Below, one piece after another: positions 11,600-23,716 of a stretch of DNA of 64,000 nucleotides. The translations under genes and the position numbers were made by a program. The notes under the pieces are model-generated. The model was not told the origin of the DNA and made no database searches. It saw nothing but the letters and a program-made list of their open reading frames with translations. Source of the DNA: Nepenthes gracilis (taxonomy: Eukaryota > Streptophyta > Magnoliopsida > Caryophyllales > Nepenthaceae); the NCBI GenBank assembly GCA_033239525.1, contig BSYO01000025.1:434001-498000 (forward strand), written 5' to 3'. How positions within the stretch are numbered: the first letter of the stretch is position 1; each line of letters starts with the position of its first letter.

Positions 11600-13449
11600 G
11601 ACTACTCAGAAAAACTCACTACACACAAGTGTGATTTGTTTTAATTTTGTGACTGCATGTGTTTGCTTATATTTGAATTTTGAGAAGATCATCCGGGTAG
11701 TTGAAGTTCTTGCCATTATGTTCATATCATGTTGTAATAAATTTGAATTTTCAAATTAGTAGAAACCGAAATCATTGTAATGTAAACTAATGTGGTAAAA
11801 TCATTAACTCCAGCTCCTGGGAATCAAAGTGACTGATGCAGACTTGTTACTATTGGGAGTTTAGATTACTCCCATATGGAAAGTATTATTGTGTTCGCCG
11901 TGCATACTTGCACACACGGCAATGTGGCCTCAAGTGGAATTTTGGTGTGAAATGACCTGGTGTAGAATTTCAGTGTGAAAATGACCGATGTGGAATTCCA
12001 GAATGGAATTCCAAAGTGGTACACAAGGCCGGAGTGATTTTGGTAGTAGAGATGGACGGGTGGACAAATCTAACAAGCGCTGAAAAGTACCTGCAAAGTC
12101 AGCACATGCAGCAGAGCAGATAATTGATCTTTCAAAGTTGGTAGCTGACCTTACAAAATATATCAATTGCAAAGTTCAGGGCAAGAAGACAACTTTACAG
12201 AGTAGGTAGTAGGGTTTACAGTGCACGCGATCGTTTTGCAGAGTAGGTACTACCCGATGCATTTGTGTGTATATATATATACGTTGCTGTGTTTTTTTGA
12301 AGTGTGAAGAAACACATAAAACAAAGGAGTAGTGCTTTGCTCTCGTTCTCTGTTCTTCGGAGGTTTGTATAGTTTGAATTTTTGTAACCAAAATTTTCAT
12401 GGTGTGATTTTGTGGATTAAGTGTCCCGTGATTTTTTTCTCTCTTATTCAGAAGAGAATTTTTACATAAAACTGTATATTTCAATTCTCTCCTATTTCTT
12501 TGTTTTGTGCGTGTGCGTCTGTCATGTTCGTCCGCTCGATTTCACCAACCGACTGGCATTCTCTTCTCTACCGGTTACAATGAGGAAAATGGCTTACGAA
12601 CATTAGATAAGGAATCAGATGTGCTGCTCATGTAGTGAAACAACTTACAATGAGTCAAAATTATGTGACAGCAGCTGGTGACTTCAACTAAATATGTTGA
12701 TGTTGCTCTGACGTGATCATAAATGATATGGCAGCCAGTTCCTGTTGTTGCTGTGATAAGGAATTATATGACAGTAGCTTGTAGTTTATTTACATTTGCT
12801 GATTCCTGTGGTTCTGTTCTGATGAGTCAAAAGAATCCGTTGCTAATCTGCTGATACCATCATTGCTATATTTGCTAATCACTTGCTCAAATCAGCCTGG
12901 ATAATGACATCTTTTAATAGCTTACGAGACCAATGTCTGACTGTGTTTTGTTTATTTCTCACTCCTGCTAGTACTTTTTTTCACTATTGACTTTTTTGTA
13001 TGACAAGTTATACATCATCACAACTTCATGCTGCCCCACTGTTATAGTAACTTCATACTAAACAATATCAGCAATCAATTATATCATGTAGTTTCTAGTA
13101 GTGTATTAACAAAATTATTGATAACTTGTCTTGTGTTTGTTTCACAAACATAAAAAATGACAAGCATGTTTTGTTTTTCTTGTGAATTATAAATTACATA
13201 AAACTTATTATTTTTATTGTAGAAACGCCATGCCCAGTTGCACAGACTTCTATATTTTGAAGGATATATACTGATGCTTAACGATAATTCAAAAGGTTCT
13301 GTGCTAACTCGATAATTTTATATAATAAAATAGAGCAAAGTTAAACATGTTAGATAAAAATTTAGATTATACCCTCCGGCAAAGTAGGAATCCCTTGCAC
13401 ATTTGGGACCAAGGGGTTCTGATACATTTCATCACTTGATCGATTCTGA
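11600..13449. other. Non-coding stretch, part possibly a copia LTR
   Basis: No coding sequence is recognised. From about 11880 to 12600 the composition and order resemble a copia LTR: a (TA)n TATA-like block at 12270-12282, then a T/C-rich transcribed-looking segment with TTTGTTTTGTGCGTGTGCGTC. I could not define ends or a target duplication. 12600-13449 shows nothing recognisable. Confidence 0.3.
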
Positions 13450-14020
13450 TGTTGGGAATCGGATTACTTATTTGAACTGCGAGGAAATAATTAATGATAC
13501 ACAACAAACAAAAATAATAATCACAAATAATGAAAAATACGCGATTTTTTATGGAAAACCCTCTATAGAATGAGAGAAAAAATTACGAGACGGTACATTC
13601 CAAATATATCTACTATGCAATATATATTTAGTTACACAAACCTAATAAATATAAGGAAATAACACTTTTTAATAAATAAACTCAAATAATAATTAGTAAT
13701 ATAAAATCACAAAATAGTAACCCTAAAAACACACCCGTCGGGTGTGCGTCGAGTGCCAACCCACTATAATCGGCGTACGAGCACCCATCTAAAATGCGCC
13801 TCAAACGCGGACAATCCGAAAATCCAACACGAGCATCTTTCAGGTACACCTCAGGCGCCTACCAATTTGAAATCAAGGCCTATGCGCCGGTCAGACGCCT
13901 GTCGCGCATCATTCTATGATTTTTTTAGATCAGTACAATATACATGCGTCCTCATATAAGCCACCAAATGACACGTCCAATGGGTATGGAACCCACATAG
14001 GATTAACTCATAACCCAACA
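13450..14020 (-). repeat. 3' LTR of minus-strand copia
   Basis: 571 bp with TGTTGGGAATC...CATAACCCAACA ends, that is TGTTGGG/CCCAACA inverted termini. On the minus strand it starts TGTTGGGTTATGAG and lies next to the tract GGGGAGTTTAAAATTTG and nearby sequence, matching the arrangement at 2890-2962. The middle (13730-13910) is CG-rich and the LTR end proximal to 13450 is AT-rich. Confidence 0.75.
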
Positions 14021-14029
14021 AACTTTTCC

Positions 14030-16090
14030 TCACACCGTGTGGGGACAATCATCATCAAGCAGTAGTTTGGCAAATTTTAAACTCCCCCTCTGTATAATTT
14101 TGGTCATCGTGTCTGATTTATTCTTCTCTTTCTTAACCTAATTAAGCGTTAATAACTCTAAGTCTACCACATTCCATACCCAATGATATCTAACGTTAAC
14201 GTTTTTCAATCAGGAATGAAATGACAAATTTCTATAATGGTGAATTGCACTTTGATTACTACAAAGTAGCATATATCGCACTTACTTGAAGTTCAATTCT
14301 CAGATGAACTTCTTCATCTACAGTATCACCTTAGTTACCTCTATTACAGTAATGAACTCTATTTCGATAGTTGAGAGAGTAACATACTTCTACAACTAGA
14401 TTCTCAAAAGATAGCTCCTTCTACTAACATGACTATATATCCCAAGGTGGACTTTCAAAAATCAATACTGCTTGCCATATTTGTATCAGTATATCCAACC
14501 AAAAGTGGTTTACAGCTTCCAAAATATAAGCGGAGTTTGAAAATTTCTTTGAGATACCTCAATTTTCATTTCTTCACAGACCAATACTCATTACTGAGAT
14601 TTAACAAAAAATAACTAACCGTTCAAATAGTATGAGTAATATCCGATCTTATATATATCATAATATACATCAAACTATCCACGGCTAAATAATAGGAAAC
14701 GCTTCTCATACTTGCCTTTTCATCATCCATAAAAGAATATTACCGGTTGCTCAATTTAAAATAATTGGTCACTGGAGTATTCACCGACTTGGACTTCTCC
14801 AAATTGAAATGTTAAAGCACGTTCTCATTGTAGTTCTCCTAGGACATCCATAATTTTATTATTTTACGGTCGTGAAATATTTTTTTACCAAAAATTTGCT
14901 TCACTAGCCCCAAATTCCTCATGGCAAAGGATTTTCCAAACTATTGCTTCAATTTAATAATCCGGGAGGCATTTCGCCCAACAATAAACATATCATCTAC
15001 ATAGAACAGGAGAATAACAAAGTCATCTTCAAAAAATTTTTGAACAAAGACATAATGGTTCGAAATAATCTTCTAGTTGCCTTATCCCACCGTGGCAGAC
15101 TCAAACTTTTTATACTATTGTCTTGGAGGTGGTTTCAACCAATATAGGTTTTTCTTTAGACAACACACTAAACCCCCCTTTTCCTAAATACGAAACCCCT
15201 TTAGCTATTCCATGTAAATCTCCTTCTCGAGGTCATTATAAAGAAACGCTATCTATACATCCAATTATCCCACTTCCAAATCAAGAATCACAACCGATCT
15301 GAGAACCACCCTGATTGAAGACATCTTCATAATCTAGAAAAAAACCTCCCCAAAATCGATCCCCTTTTGATGATTGAAGACTTTCACAACCAGCCTCGCC
15401 CAAAATCTTGGTTGTGGGCTACTTTTAGTGGTCTTCTAACGAAAAAACCCACTAGTTATTCAAGACTCATTTTTCCTTAAATAATTTGGTCAGTTCAAAT
15501 GTGTGATTCTCTTGAAATGACTTCATTTCATCTTACATACCTTCCATCCACTCCAATTTACACTCATCATCCATCACTTCATCAAAACTTTTGGGCTCTC
15601 CTCCATCGGTAAACAATACGTACTTATTAGTCAATAGACGAACAGAGAGCTTTCAATCTCTCGTGGATTGTCAAACTAAATGGTCTCGGCGGGTTCAACA
15701 ACATCATGAGGAACAATGTTATCATCATTCGCATCATCCTCTCTATCGAGCATAAGAGTCTTACGGTCTTCTTTCTCTTTGATATTACCTTGATCACCAA
15801 CTTCATTACGAATAGGCATCGGTATAAAATATTCTAGATTCATATCATAAAATCGACTGTTGTTATTGTTGGAAATGACCTCCGCCGCTTTATTGATATC
15901 TTTCCCATAATCAAGAAAAACACACTATCTTGTCGTCAACTCCAACTTAGACCTCCTATCCTTAGGGATGTGGACAAAAGACCGGCACCCGAAAGCACGG
16001 AAGTGGTCATAAGATACTTCCTTTCCGAAACAAACATTCTCTAGTACTTCTCCATTCAATGGGCTATTCGGTAATAGGTTGAAGTCATGT
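14030..16090 (-). pseudogene. Broken copia integrase C-terminus and RT
   Basis: Minus-strand pieces include DFVILLLYVDDMFIVG-like sequence near 14975-15040, which contains the RT catalytic YVDD motif, and a following segment similar to SFAMRNLGLVKQIFG. Higher coordinates (15500-16080) give the integrase-RT spacer and a segment resembling EVSYDHFRAFGCR. Stops interrupt every frame. The element stops abruptly near 16090 in unrelated sequence, so it is truncated there. Confidence 0.75.
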
Positions 16091-16351
16091 GATCTCTTTT
16101 ATGCTGAAATCAACCTGTCTAATTTGGAGACAATAAAACGCAAGAGTGAGCCGAATGCCCAACAAGTAAACATAATCAATAATAGATGAGTACAATTAAG
16201 CATCTCGGATAGTAAAATAATAAATAAAATCACTAATAGTAGGTAATATATCAACCACTGTCTGAGACTCAATAACATGTCGTGTCCACAACCCGAAGGC
16301 CACATGAACGACTAAGTATTGAGGAAGTAACATGGATTCCGTGGAATCCAA

Positions 16352-16900
16352 TCATCAGCTCAGTACGATGTCACAACTATACGAATGACAAAAGTCTCCA
16401 TGGGCCTTATTCTACCATAATGAATCAAAGACCGCGTATTTATACCCCCAACAGCTGGATAATACAATGAGGTTATCTATGGTATCTAACTACCTCTACA
16501 ATCCTCCCAGAGGCTGTACCCGTAACATGTCAATACAACCTCCGACATCCCTTGCCAATGATATCCCAGATATTATCCTCTACGATGGTCACTAGGTTAT
16601 AAGCATGCATCTCGACTCACTGTACGAGATAACAAGAATTTGATTATCAGCTCAATCTAAGGTCACCCCTGTACGAGATAATAAGAATCTCCTTAGATCT
16701 TATTCTATCATAGTGAACCAAAGGCCGTGTATTTACGCCCCCAACGGTTGGGTAATACAACAAGATTATCTATGGTATCCAACTACTTTTATAGTCCTCC
16801 CAGAAGCTGTACCTATAGCATGCCAATACCACCCGTGATACCCCTCGCTGAATGATATTTCAGATATCATCCTCTACGATGATCACTAAATTATAAGTAT
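16352..16900. repeat. Tandem repeat, two diverged ~293 bp units
   Basis: Unit 1 runs from about 16354 to 16606 and unit 2 from about 16646 to 16900. Shared landmarks are ATCAGCTCA at the start, CCTTATTCTA/TCTTATTCTA, GTATTTA..CCCCCAAC, TTATCTATGGTATC, ATCCTCTACGATG and a final TCACTA.ATTATAAG. Spacing is 292 bp at the start and 294 bp at the end. No coding content is recognised. Confidence 0.75.
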
Positions 16901-18039
16901 TCCTCCTCAATATTAACGACCTCAACCTTCAGAATGGAATCGGTATTGAAAAAGTATAGACTATTCTATAGTCCCACGGACTTCTATTCGTCCGGATACC
17001 ATAGAGTTTTCGTACACTCTCCTTTATTTATCCATAGAGTGCCAATAAGACGTACACACATTGCTAAGGTTAACACAAAGAATATTTTTACCAAATTTTA
17101 TCAATGAGATATAGGAATAATCATGTAACCGATTATCAGCATGTCAAGAAAACCATACTCATACATAATTCCTTATCACATATTCTACCACCAATATAAA
17201 TCAATGTACTCATCACATATATATTTATATGTATACTTTCTAAATATATACGAGCATATTTATTAATACAATTTTATCTATATATAACCATATACATATA
17301 TATTCATATACATGGACACACGTGCCCCCACATACATACACACGGCAACAACATTGCCAACAGCTCACACACATATATAAATATATATATAAACACACAG
17401 CATGAATATACATATATATTTATTCATATAGGCACATTGCCATACCTATATATATATACATATATAATTATATATCTATATATATATATATGTACATATA
17501 TTTGTATATGTATCCATCCACACTTGGTGTATATACACCCCTATATAAATCCAAACCACGTGCACACAGCGGCAGTGTCACCCCTTCACTCTGCCGGCAC
17601 ACCACGCAGCTCCCTCTCTCACACACGCCACTGCACACCGTCATATCCACCAGCTACACTCCGCACACACCTGCACTCATCTACTCCCACACACCGCTAG
17701 AGCCACACACGCCTACTGCTATACGCGCACACAGACATACCCAATGACATCTTCATACCCACGCCATCGACATATATGTGTATGTATATACGTATATACA
17801 CATATTCATATAATCAACCCCGTGTATCTATATATGTACATTTCCCAAACACATACGCACAAAATCATACACAATAACACATACTTTCACATTAACAAAA
17901 CAAGATTCGGATTCACATTTGCAACCCACGCGAATTACGCACCTCAAACAAAACTCAACAACAGAGTCGGTTACTCTGTTACCACCCCCATTCTTTTTGA
18001 TTTCACAAAAAAGAAAGAAGATCCCGATTTCAGTACTAC
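16901..18039. repeat. AT- and CA-rich repeat region
   Basis: No gene. TA/CATA-rich tracts occupy 17210-17520 and 17770-17840, followed or flanked by a C/A-rich, G-poor block (17560-17740) with ACACAC and CACACGCC motifs. It lies immediately left of the solo LTR insertion and is probably a continuation of the sequence at 20525 onward, because the target duplication joins them. Confidence 0.5.
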
Positions 18040-18217
18040 TGTAATATTCCGGGTCTCATTTGGATTATTTTAATATTAATTGTAATTTTTGGGTATTTCG
18101 GACGTATTGAAAATAAATTAAAATATTATAAAATTTTTGGGAATGATCGGAGGTGTGGAGTGGGGCCCGGAGTGTGCCCGTAATGTTGTCTGGATGCCGA
18201 GTTGGATTTAAAATAAA

Positions 18218-18253
<36 letters not shown>

Positions 18254-18256
18254 AAA

Positions 18257-18290
<34 letters not shown>

Positions 18291-20524
18291 GTAAAAAAGA
18301 AGAAAAAAAAGAATGGGAAAAAAGTGAGAGAGAGGGAGAGAGAAAGTGAGGGGAAAAAAGGGGATTTAGGGTTTTGAGCGTGAAGAAGGAGGAGGAAGAG
18401 GAGAAGGGAGGGGAAGGTGGCGGCGGCGGCGGCGTCACAGGTGAACGGTGGTCGATGGTGGTTGTGGGTGTGGCCGCGATTGTTGCGGCAGTTGCGGATT
18501 GAGGCGACGGCGGCGATGGGTGAGGAATCGGTGCCGGAAGAGTCGACGGCGGCCATTCGGGGTGGTAGCGGCGACATTGGTGGTCGCAGTGGTGTGCGGT
18601 GCTCGTGAGCTGAGGCGGCGGTGTAGTGGTGCGAAGGAGAGAAGGCGTTCGAGGGAAGAGAAATCAACGACGGGTTCGCGAGGAGAGAAGTTGAGCGGGA
18701 GAGAGGGCGGCGGCCGGACGGGGGACAGCGATGGTGACAGGGGTCACCGGGAAGGCCGGCGACGGTCGTTCGAGGCGGCAGAGCGGCCGGCAGCAGCTGG
18801 TAGAGACTGCGTGCGGAGGAGAGAGGAAGGGGCGCGCGGAGGAGAGAGGAAGGACGTGGCAGAGGAGAGAGAAAGGCTCGATTGGAGTGCTTCGGGACAT
18901 CCTTTCTTCAGATTTGCAAAGTATAATGTTAAGGCAAGTATCCTCTAGCCCTATTCTTGGTCTGATTTAATTTTCGATATATTTTGACTACTGTGGGAGA
19001 TTTTACTAACATGCATGTATTTTTATATACCCCTAATTTATCAATTGTGTACATGCATGTATATTTTATCGGTTGTGCGGTGGTTTTGTACTGGTATTTA
19101 TGATTTTAAGGGATTTTGGACACCCGGATGATACATATATGTATGTTTGTGTATCCGTATATTGTGGAACCATGAACCATGCCTTGCACTAACCATGCAT
19201 CTTTAGGGGGGTGGATCACCACGGGACCATGGTGGTCCGAGACCCTAGGGGTCGATTTGTGATCCGAGGTATCGGCTATTTGTGGCGTCGCTCCCGACGG
19301 AGACGTATATGATAGGCTACTTTCGCCGGAAGGAAGGTTGAGGCTACACGGAAGGAAGATATTTGTAGCTGACTCGCCCTACCGTGTATTTAATTGAGAA
19401 CCATCGTAAGGAATTGACGGAAAACTAATATATTCGGACGTCCTAATATATAACTAAAAATTTGATGTTGTACCCAAAGCCGCTGGGTGGTAAAACATAG
19501 TGAGCAAGTTCCTAAATCTATGGGAGACAGAGTACATGGATGGCCTTGAGCCACCGGGCCAATTCGTAGCCGATATAGCCGTGGTTACCGGACGAGGTAA
19601 CCCTTCCCAAGTTGGTATCATTGATCTTTGGTTCTCGATTTCGTGCATACTTTGTATTTCGTATGTATTTGGGTGTACTTGTGATTTGAGATACGAGGTT
19701 TGGCTCGTGGATGGGCGATAGGAATGTCTCAGACGTCTTGATGTGATAAACCGGAACGTGTTTTTGATTTATATTTTAGTTTCGTGGTCTTCTCTTGATT
19801 TTCAGACATGAGTTTTAGATCCGGACGATGGTATGTGTCCTACGCGGATGTGGTGACGGTCGCGATTATGTAATGTGACCTCGGATCATATGATATGATA
19901 TCATCTACGAGATTTTACCGGATCGTGATTTATATGATTTTTGTCCCGGAGGGACGAGTTAATGCGGACGACGATTTAGTACGAGACATCTCCTCGATTT
20001 TCAGGGATTTCACGGACATGGTGCTTTGTTTTACGTGATTGCTATGCGATATCCCTATTCCTGATTTATAAGTACTGTTTTTATACGATGGCAGCTCTAG
20101 GCTCACGTTTTTATGTTTTATCCCTTCAGACTAGTGGCATGGATACTCTTGCAAGAGTTCGGACATGATTGGGCTCGGATATTCATTTTGGCAAGTGGAG
20201 ATGTTACATTTGGTATATTTCTGATCTCGAGGATGTATTATGGTTATTATTTATGGCTGGATGATGGCATTGATCATTGTATGTAAAATATTGAAGTTAT
20301 GGATGAGTTGTTGTAAATTGGATACCTCCCTTGCGATCATGGTTAGCAGGTCGCGTATTATGTTTGTTCAGATTTTTATCCGATGAAATCTTGTGCGGAT
20401 TTTATTTATATTGTGTCCTGCATGTGTATGATTGTTACACCCGGGTTGGGTTATTATGGTTGATGAAAATATTATTATTGATTTTATTTTTAACCTGCGT
20501 ACGTTGTGTTCCCGGGCCGTGACA
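18040..20524 (+). mobile_element. Solo gypsy LTR with 5 bp target duplication
   Basis: 2485 bp starting TGTAATATTCCGGGTC and ending CCCGGGCCGTGACA. It is flanked by ACTAC at 18035-18039 and again at 20525-20529, a perfect 5 bp duplication. It belongs to the same broad family as the LTR at 7424-9377. Internal landmarks are (TA)n at 18224-18250, (AAT)n at 18258-18290, a GA-rich block, then a CG-rich part (18410-18860). No PBS, PPT or pol sequence is attached, so it is the product of LTR-LTR recombination. Reading frames inside it (for example 18065-18667 on the minus strand) are low-complexity and not genes. Confidence 0.88.
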
Positions 20525-20529
20525 ACTAC

Positions 20530-21074
20530 AACGTGTAAAACAAGGATTTTATTACTCATTGAACAAATTATTAAACCCCAATTTGTCATTAAGCCCTTAA
20601 AATGTCGGTCTTTTGTTAACAAAGCAGTGGCTCTGTTTTTCGATTTCTCTCTTCTCAACAAAGAATGCCACCAATTTTCACAAAACCACAATATGCAAGG
20701 GAGGGAATAACATCAACAAGAAGGAGAGAATAATCTACTTGCAGAAATTTGGATTGTTACTTGCCTCAGTTTTGAGTTCTTCATCCAGCAACGATAGTGG
20801 CAGCACAAATCGACGACGAAGGTGACACCACCCAACGACGGCGACCTTGACGGCAAAAGCGGCAAACTTTCAAACACCACGAGCGGTGGTTAGTAGCGGC
20901 AAGTGATGCATAAAGAACGCTAGATGGCTGTGGTTTCATGACGGCGGCTCCCTTCGACTTCGTGCGTTCTCCATTTCCTCGGTTTGTCCTCCTCCTTCTC
21001 TAACCCTAATGCCGCCTTAAATAATGAGAAGGCCGGTTGAGGTTTCCTCCGAAACCTTCCTCCTTGGCCGCTGC
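20530..21074 (-). repeat. Part of an older minus-strand gypsy LTR
   Basis: On the minus strand this continues the LTR that begins at 30393, interrupted by the 21075-29757 element. Joined through the GCTGC duplication, the minus strand reads: (AAT)n, GA-rich block, CG-rich leader-like block (20800-20960) and TGAGGCAAGTAACAATCC near 20755-20772. That is the same succession as in the LTR at 18040, where TTAAGGCAAGTATCCTCT occurs. The far end toward 18039 and beyond is not defined. Confidence 0.5.
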
Positions 21075-23703
21075 TGTGAGGTTTCGAATTTAAGAACTCG
21101 ATATTAATGAGGTAATTAAGATGATAATGATTTATATTAATCCTATGGAGGGATTAAGGTTTGGTATCGGAAGAAAATCGGGAAAGAAATCGGGTCCGGC
21201 TGCCGAAGCCTCGCCCCAGTCGTGGCCGGCGTCATGGGCGCCGAGCCGTGGCTCGAGCGGTGGCCAACCTGTTGGCCGCCGGCCGCTCGAGAGGCGCTCG
21301 AGCGGCCCGAGCATTATATATCCGCAGCGAGCCTTCTCTCTCCTCATTTTTCTGCAACCCGAGGGTTTTGAGGAGAGAGAGAGCGCGACTAGAGAGAGAA
21401 GAAGGGAGATCGAGCCCGGAGTCCGATTCCGCCCAAAGCCAGGTATAAAGGTGAAAGCACGCGTCGAGGCAAGTGTTCTCATACCCACTTCGTTCTCTTC
21501 GTTGTTTTATGTATTTTCGTTGGGTATTTTGTGTCGATACCCACGGGGAATGTTAGAATATCGATACCCATACCTTGAGGTCCGAGAAAATGTAGTTAGT
21601 TGTCCAACTGGTCCGATTCGCCCGGTGATTTGCGCGAACCTAACCTACGGGATTTTGGGGGTTTCCGCTTCCGCCCCGTATCATGAAATTGACCCCAAAA
21701 TTGGAAAGCCCGTCCCAAATATGAACATATGTCGCCGCCGGGTTCGACAGACGTTTCACCAGGTCTTCATGTGTCCGGCCTCTAAATCGGCCCTGTTATC
21801 GTTCACCTGAGACCGGAGGTGGATTTTGCGTGTTTCCACCTTCGTGAGATGATGAAAGAACTCTAGAATATGAATCCGGTATTCCCATTGTGTATATATA
21901 TCGACCGGACAATCCCGCAAGATTTGACCCGTTCGTGGCATCCGGAGCCTTCAAAGACTTCCGTAATGATTAATCCGCAAGTGAGTGGGAAGTTGCATAC
22001 TTCCACCCTCGTGTTAAGTAAATTGAACCCGAACGTGAAAGATCGTACGAATTGTATGTACGAATCCACCGACGTCCGATCTCCAAGTATTGAACCGTAT
22101 TCGCGTCCGGGGTGTTCAAAAGAGAATCCGATAATGTTCACCCGAAATGTAATGAGAAATGTAACGTTTAAATGATTAAACGTAAAAGTAAGAACCCGAA
22201 TGTGAATCCGTGTGCCGAGGAGGTTCCAAAGTGAGATGTGATCATCCGAGGTATGAGATCCGGTTTCTCAGAACTTGGGTTGATTATTGTGATTAAGGGA
22301 ATTGAGTTCCTTTGGTGATTGTGGAACCGTGATGTGATCAAGGAGTCCACATTGTGCTTGTGATGATATAATCTCCCGGTTGGAGATGTGTTTGATGAGA
22401 TGATCTCCCGGTTGAGATCTTGTGATGGGAATGAGATTCCCGAGATGTGATCTTGTGGTGGCAAATGTGGATTTTCCTCTCCAAGTGTCGAACCTAACCT
22501 GGAAACTAGGACCCCGAGTCATGGGTAGTATTCTTTAGTGTACCATGTCCATCGTGGTGGGAACCCGAGGGATACTTGGCCACGTATTCCGCCGCCGTGT
22601 GAGCGGTGATGTCTGTGGGTACGCTTTAGAAACTACCGTGGAAGAACGAGGATTGCCCGGACCCTGGGGGTGTGGGGGTCGACGCCACATATTGAGATGT
22701 AGTCGCTCGGTGATGATTGTTGCATGGATGCAACCGAGGGTCGTGCTACCGATCGAAAGTAGTAGCCGTGGCTTTAGAATGTGTAGCGAACACATTCCTG
22801 TCCTCGTTCTCTCGCATCGTTGGTTAGTACGATCTACTAGCCGGGGTCCGCAAAGATGATATAATAATGAAAGTGAATAATATCCAAACGATAAATCAAG
22901 CGATTCAAGATTAACCATGTGATGAGAACAGTATGAACCCAATGATTCAAGATGAGCAGTGAGAATCCAAATGAATCAGAAGAATGACAAATCCATGTGA
23001 TCGTGAGAATCAGAGGAATCAAGTGATTCCAGCTTGCTCCTCATTCCCTCTCCCCGTTCTTGTTTATGGAGAGTGTTTGTATCCCTCCCGTTTGAGTTCT
23101 TGTACGTGTTTTGAGGGGTGTGTATGATTATATTTCTTTGAGCCGTTAGCTCACCCTTGCCGTTGATGTTTTTCCTTTCAGATGAGAACACTTAGCCGGG
23201 CGCAGTAGTCCCGAGCAAGGAAAGGCTTGTCAGCTTTGATGAGTCCTGGGCCGACGGGGTTATCAAGAATTGGACTCAGAGCCGGATCGGATTGGGGACA
23301 GCCACTTGTGTCGAGCGGCTCATTATTGTTGTTTTTATGGATTTATTATGCTTCCGTATGTATGATGATTTAGTTATGCTTCGCGTCAGTATATTTATGT
23401 TTGGAGTTTTGTTTAATTAGATGGCATCTCTAGATCCAAAAGATAGTAGATAGAGTATCGTATTGGAGCCATGGATGTTATGGCAATGATTTGAGATCCT
23501 GTGGTGGTGTGTTGTAGGTTGTGTAAGCCTTTGATTAGATGTGCTTGATGCAGTGATTTGAACAGGTTGTATTTTTGGTTTTCGTCCTGTTGCAGATGAA
23601 ACTCTGCCGAATTTTCTGTAGAAGTCCATAGTCTAATTATGGGCTTAGGGTTGTGTTACCATTGACGGAGGTTATTCAATGGAGAATAATCCGGTCCGTC
23701 ACA
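21075..23703 (+). repeat. 5' LTR of LARD-like element
   Basis: 2629 bp, TGTGAGGTTTCG...CCGGTCCGTCACA. A TATA-like TTATATATCC at about 21314-21323 precedes a C/T-rich segment and is the probable promoter. The first 120 bp are identical to the 3' LTR; CG-rich patches differ by small insertions and deletions. A 229-codon frame at 21121-21810 crosses the promoter and is not preserved in the other LTR, so I do not call it a gene. Confidence 0.88.
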
Positions 23704-23705
23704 GT

Positions 23706-23716
23706 TGGTATCAGAG
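23706..23716 (+). other. Primer binding site (tRNA-iMet)
   Basis: TGGTATCAGAG lies two bases after the 5' LTR end (23703). It is the standard plant match to the 3' end of initiator methionine tRNA, which primes minus-strand DNA synthesis. Confidence 0.9.

Larger units (their letters stand above)
13450..16090 (-). mobile_element. Ty1/copia remnant, minus strand, same family as 1-3443
   Basis: Reading the minus strand from 16090 down gives the end of integrase, the integrase-RT spacer, RT, and an LTR at 13450-14020. The 5' part is missing. The strings just inside the LTR (GATGACCAAA, then TTGTTGGGTTAT) match those at 2870-2975, so both elements belong to one family. Flanking duplications cannot be tested because the other LTR is absent. 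Confidence 0.8.

Noticed and set aside
17437..17747. Plus-strand frames rich in H, T and P
   Set aside because: They arise from TA and CA repeats; composition alone explains them.
18065..18667. 200-codon minus-strand reading frame
   Set aside because: It lies wholly inside the solo LTR and consists of low-complexity tracts from (TA)n, (AAT)n and GA-rich repeats.
21121..21810. 229-codon plus-strand reading frame in the LARD 5' LTR
   Set aside because: It crosses the TATA-like promoter, and the corresponding frame in the 3' LTR is broken by indels, so it is not conserved as coding.
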